This document shows positions 60,742 to 64,000 of a DNA stretch of 64,000 nt, in pieces. The DNA is from JBAOHV01 sp037045265 (GTDB lineage Bacteria > Actinomycetota > Acidimicrobiia > Acidimicrobiales > Microtrichaceae): contig JBAOHV010000016.1 in NCBI GenBank assembly GCA_037045265.1, positions 434,001 to 498,000 of the forward strand, in the 5' to 3' direction. Position 1 is the first letter of the stretch. The number at the start of each line of letters is the position of its first letter. The notes under the pieces are model-generated. The model saw nothing but the letters and a program-made list of their open reading frames with translations. It had not been told where the DNA came from and did no database searches. The translations under genes and the position numbers were made by a program.

Positions 60742-61417
60742 CTACCGTGCAGGGAACAGGGCCGCCATGTCGTCGATTACCACCGTTCCGGGTCCGACCA
60801 GGCGACACGCTGCGGGTGATCCCTCCGGCGTAGCCGACCGAACGCATGCCGGCGGAACGAGCGGCCTCCACACCGAAGTAGCTGTCCTCCACCACGACGC
60901 AGTGCCGATTCTCGACACCCATCGATGCCGCCGCCAGGAGGAAGAGGTCGGGCGCGGGCTTGCCGTTCGCCACCTGGGTCGCGCTGAAGATCCGGCCGTC
61001 GAACCGCTCGAGCAGGCCAGTGGCTCCCAACGTGGCGTCCATCTTGGCGTGCGTGCCGCTCGAGGCGACGCACGTCGCAAGACCGAGGCGGTCGATCCGA
61101 TCGAGCGCCTCGACGATCCCCTCCACCGCGGCGCGGAGTTCACGGTCGAACGCAGCGAACAGGCGTTCGCGGTATGTCGGCATGAACTCCGGCACATCGC
61201 GGCCGAGATGCTGCTCGATCACAGCGAGCATGTGGTCGTCGGACCTTCCCACGAAGCGTTCCACGACCTCGGCCTCGCTGATCTCCCAGCCCAGCTCACC
61301 GAGCAGCTGCGCCTCGGTCCGAACCGCCAACCACTCGCTGTCGACGAGGACCCCGTCGCAGTCGAAGATCACGAGTTCGATCGGGTCGGGGTACGACAGT
61401 TCCACCGGTTCGGCCAT
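60742..61417 (-). CDS. HAD-superfamily phosphatase, one frameshift
   Basis: About 224 residues. ELVIFDCDGVLVDSEWLAVR holds the DxDxV nucleophile motif, an alpha-helical cap follows, then CVASSGTHAKMDATL (motif II), NGKPAPDLFLLAAASMG (motif III) and CVVVEDSYFGVEAARSAGM (motif IV). It is of the phosphoglycolate phosphatase/beta-phosphoglucomutase type; substrate unknown. Near 60808 the frame changes; the true end is RLVGPGTVVIDDMAALFPAR. Confidence 0.88.
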
Positions 61418-61459
61418 GGCGGACGACCCTAGCTACGCGCAGTAGGTACCGTCGCCGGT

Positions 61460-62660
61460 ATGACCCGCCGCGTGCTGCTCCCGCTGATCGGTCGCGATCC
61501 GTCGGAGGCGCATCGCACGTCGACCCCACTCGAGTTGCTGTTCGACCTCTGCTTCGTGGTTGCTGTCGCCCAGGCCGGGACCGGTCTGCACCATGCCCTC
61601 GCCGAGTTGCACGTACGCGATGCCCTCGTCGGGTACTCGACCGTCTTCTTCGCGATCTGGTGGGCCTGGGTGAACTTCACCTGGTTCGCGTCGTCCTACG
61701 ACAACGACGATCTGGCCTACCGCTTCGGTGTGTTCGTGCAGATCGGCGGGGTTCTCGTTCTCGCAGCCGGGGTCCCGCGGGCGTTCGCGGGCAGCGACTT
61801 CGCCGTAGTGACCGTCGGCTATCTGATCATGCGGACCGCACTCGTCGCCGGTTGGCTCCGTGCCGCCAAGGACGACCGTGCACACCGGCGCACCAACCTC
61901 CGCTACGCCGAAGGGATCGGCGCCTGCCAGCTCGGCTGGGTCGCCCTGCTGGTGCTGCCAGGCGAACTTCGCATGACCGGCTTCATCGTCATGGCGGCGC
62001 TGGAGATGACCGTGCCTGTCTGGGCGGAGCGCGCGTACACCCAATCCGTGGCACCCACACCACATCGCGGAGCGCTACAGCCTCTTCACGATCATCGTCC
62101 TCGGTGAGACGATCCTGGCCGCGACTCTCGCCGTGCAGTCCGCACTCGACAGCGGTGGACGACTCGACGAGGTCTCCGAGGTTGCCGTCACCGGACTTGT
62201 GGCGGTCTGTGCGATGTGGTGGCTGTACTTCGACCGGCCCAACGAGTCGCAGGTGTCGGGGTTGCGGGAGCGGTGGGATTCGACGACTGCCACGAGCTCT
62301 TTCGTGTGGGGTTACGGCCACTACTTCGTTCTAGCGGGCGCGGCAGCGGTAGGTGCAGGGCTGGCGGTAGCGGTCGACCACGCCACCGGATCGTCGACGA
62401 TCACACCATCCGGCGCGGCGCTCAGTGTGGCCGTTCCTGCCGCCATCTACCTGATTGCGGTGACGTTGCTCCACAGCTCGCACTGGACGCGCCGTGACAC
62501 GGTGGCCTTGCTGGCCGGGGTGCTGATGGTCGCACTCGCGGCAATGGGAGCGCCCGTCATCTCGACAGCGCTCGTGCTAGCTGCTGCGGCGGCTCAGATG
62601 CCGAAGTCCGCTTCGAGCAACGAAGCCACGTCCGAGTCGTCACCCAGCAGCTCGACCTGA
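61460..62660 (+). CDS. LtrA-family membrane protein, one frameshift
   Basis: About 400 residues with roughly ten membrane spans. The start has SEAHRTSTPLELLFDLCFVV, the family signature, and ERYSLFTIIVLGETILAATL lies after a frame change near 62050. Low-temperature-requirement A proteins occur widely in actinobacteria; their function is unknown. Its last 67 bases overlap, tail to tail, the end of the following gene. Confidence 0.88.
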
Positions 62661-63226
62661 GCCGACCGTTGGCGGCCGTAGGCGAACAACGACAGCTCCC
62701 CCACCGCGCCACGCACGGCGACCCGTGGGGTGGACGAGTTGGCCACCACGGTCCGGCCGTCCGGGGAGCGCAACGTCACGCCGCACGGTGCGTGGCGCAT
62801 AGTCAGACGGGACATGCGTCGCACCACGTCCCACAGCTGAGCGGTCAGCTCCGGGTGCAGGTCGCGGGGCTCGCCCCCGTTCGGGCGCCTCACGTCCTCG
62901 TGGTGGATGAAGTACTCCATCGTGTTGCCCAGACGGTCTGCAGCCGCCACTCCGAACACCGACAGCTTCGGCGGCCCGGTCCGCACCAGCTCCACCAGTT
63001 CCGCCCAGTCCTTGGCCGCGTACTCCCGGCGCACCGACTCGCCGTGACGAGCGAGCGGTGCGGCCAGGATCCCCAGGGCGGCGTCTGGACGGCGCTCGCG
63101 CACCACCAGGTGAGCCGCCAGGTCACGAGTCGTCCAGCCCTCGCAGAGCGTCGGCGCGTCGGGGCCCAACTCCTCGAACAGGTTGCACAGGTCCTGGCGC
63201 TCGATCTGGGCGAAGTTCAGCGTCAT
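62594..63226 (-). CDS. TIGR03085-family protein (mycothiol-dependent isomerase/DinB-like)
   Basis: 210 residues from the ATG at 63226. ELGPDAPTLCEGWTTRDLAA and HLVVRERRPDAALG fit this family of putative metal-binding proteins; FIHHEDVRRPNGGEPRDL gives further histidines. The group is related to mycothiol-dependent maleylpyruvate isomerases; the role is unknown. The longer frame to 63379 overlaps the next gene and is not preferred. Confidence 0.85.
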   Translation of the reverse strand: MTLNFAQIERQDLCNLFEELGPDAPTLCEGWTTRDLAAHLVVRERRPDAALGILAAPLARHGESVRREYAAKDWAELVELVRTGPPKLSVFGVAAADRLGNTMEYFIHHEDVRRPNGGEPRDLHPELTAQLWDVVRRMSRLTMRHAPCGVTLRSPDGRTVVANSSTPRVAVRGAVGELSLFAYGRQRSAQVELLGDDSDVASLLEADFGI

Positions 63227-63284
63227 GTCACGAGTCTGCCCCACCGCGAGGTAGGCGTCGGCACCGGCTCGGTGGCTCAGGCGC

Positions 63285-64000
63285 TCAGGCGCGCTCGACG
63301 GTGGCGAACACGGCCTTGAGGTAGCCGCCCTCCGGGAAGCCGATCGGGTGGTCGACCGCGTGGGACGTGCGGAGCGCATCGACGAGCACGACGCCGTGAC
63401 GCTGCGCCGCTGCGCCGACTGTGGCGAAGAAGTCCGCCTCGCTCACCCGGGCCGAGCACGACGCCTGAACCAGCGTGCCGCCCGGCTCGAGCAGTCGCAG
63501 CGCCAACTCGGTGAGACGCCCGTAGGCCCGCAGAGCGCCGGGCACCTGGTCCTTGCGCGAGGCGAACGACGGCGGGTCAACCACCACCAGGTCGAAGCGT
63601 CGACCGTGGTCCGACATCTCGGCCATCACGGCCATGGCGTCGCCGACTGTGTCGTGGTGATGGCAGGCCCGGACCGCCGGCAGGCCCCGGTTGTGGTCCA
63701 TGTTCCGCCTGGCCGTGGCGATCGCCGCGGCGTTGATGTCGACGCTGTGGACCAGCTCGGCGCCACCGGCCGCGGCGTTGACCGAGAACCCACCGGTGCA
63801 GGCGTAGACGTCGAGCACCCTGGCACCCGTGGCCCGGTTGCGCACCCGGAACCGGTTGTCGCGCTGATCCAGGAAGTGGCCGGTCTTCTGGCCGTGCACC
63901 ACGTCGGCCTCGAACGTCAGTCCCCGCTCGAGGAACCGCACGGGTCGGTTCGGCAGCTCGCCGACCAGCGCGGTGGCATCGGCCCGCGCGCCGTCGGGTG
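63285..64000 (-). CDS. RlmI-like class I rRNA methyltransferase, partial (5' end outside window)
   Basis: Open from the window edge through ARADATALVGELPNRPVRFL and RGLTFEADVVHGQKTGHFLD, ending ...LKAVFATVERA. The SAM-binding motif is VLDVYACTGGFSVNAAAGGA and the catalytic region has DLVVVDPPSFASRKDQVP. This layout, including a GQKTGHFLDQR motif, fits 23S rRNA m5C1962-type methyltransferases (RlmI/YccW). The N-terminal PUA domain would lie outside the window. Confidence 0.85.
   Translation of the reverse strand, partial: PDGARADATALVGELPNRPVRFLERGLTFEADVVHGQKTGHFLDQRDNRFRVRNRATGARVLDVYACTGGFSVNAAAGGAELVHSVDINAAAIATARRNMDHNRGLPAVRACHHHDTVGDAMAVMAEMSDHGRRFDLVVVDPPSFASRKDQVPGALRAYGRLTELALRLLEPGGTLVQASCSARVSEADFFATVGAAAQRHGVVLVDALRTSHAVDHPIGFPEGGYLKAVFATVERA

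Overview
The window is high-GC chromosomal DNA from an actinobacterium. The best fit is an Acidimicrobiia-like lineage, which is an inference from gene content and protein style; no 16S rRNA or other decisive marker is present. Supporting evidence includes GuaB3 next to GuaA, a DUF222/HNH protein, a zinc-type S14, a TIGR03085-type protein, CIRCE-controlled groESL, and several -10 boxes 6-7 bases before a start codon, which suggests leaderless mRNAs. I found no tRNA, rRNA, CRISPR array, IS element or prophage.

Layout. 1-8.0 kb (minus strand): a truncated secreted coiled-coil protein, guaB3-guaA, a GMC flavoprotein with a small lipoprotein partner, a large polytopic membrane protein and an unknown 129-residue protein. 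8.1-11.0 kb (plus): guaB and a DUF222/HNH gene. From 11.4 to 56.4 kb every gene is on the minus strand. Read in transcription order this block is rplJL, rpoBC, rpsL-rpsG-fusA-tuf, S10-spc-alpha ribosomal genes with secY, adk, infA and rpoA, then truA, rplM-rpsI, glmM, glmS, acpS, nnr, alr, tsaE-tsaB-rimI-tsaD, groES-groEL and a Nudix gene. 56.7-64 kb is an accessory segment: an FGGY kinase overlapping a sphingosine-1-phosphate-lyase-like PLP enzyme, a GDPD lipoprotein, a HAD phosphatase, an LtrA-like membrane protein, a TIGR03085 protein and a partial RlmI-like methyltransferase.

Data quality. Many essential genes (guaA, guaB, groEL, tsaE, glmS, rpsI, rplB, rplC, rplD, tuf, fusA, rpsG, rpsL, rpoC, rpoB, rplJ) are broken by one-base indels, mostly insertions at G/C steps, with the protein continuing in a neighbouring frame. 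These look like sequence errors, so I give full-gene coordinates and state approximate shift positions. The block from about 25.5 to 39.7 kb is clean.

How the genes work together. The minus-strand block couples transcription, translation, protein folding, t6A tRNA modification and cell-wall precursor synthesis. Many junctions overlap by 1-8 bases (GTGA, ATGA, TGATG), which implies translational coupling. Hairpin terminators follow rplL, rpoC, tuf and groEL, and promoter-like sequences precede rplJ, rpoB, rpsL, rplM and groES, so the block is several transcription units. The most unusual observations are an RpoC lacking all cysteines of its second zinc site, tandem repeats that copy the stop codon of three genes, a roughly 1155-residue GlmS, a probable CTG start for infA, and acidic tails on L22, S3 and L10.
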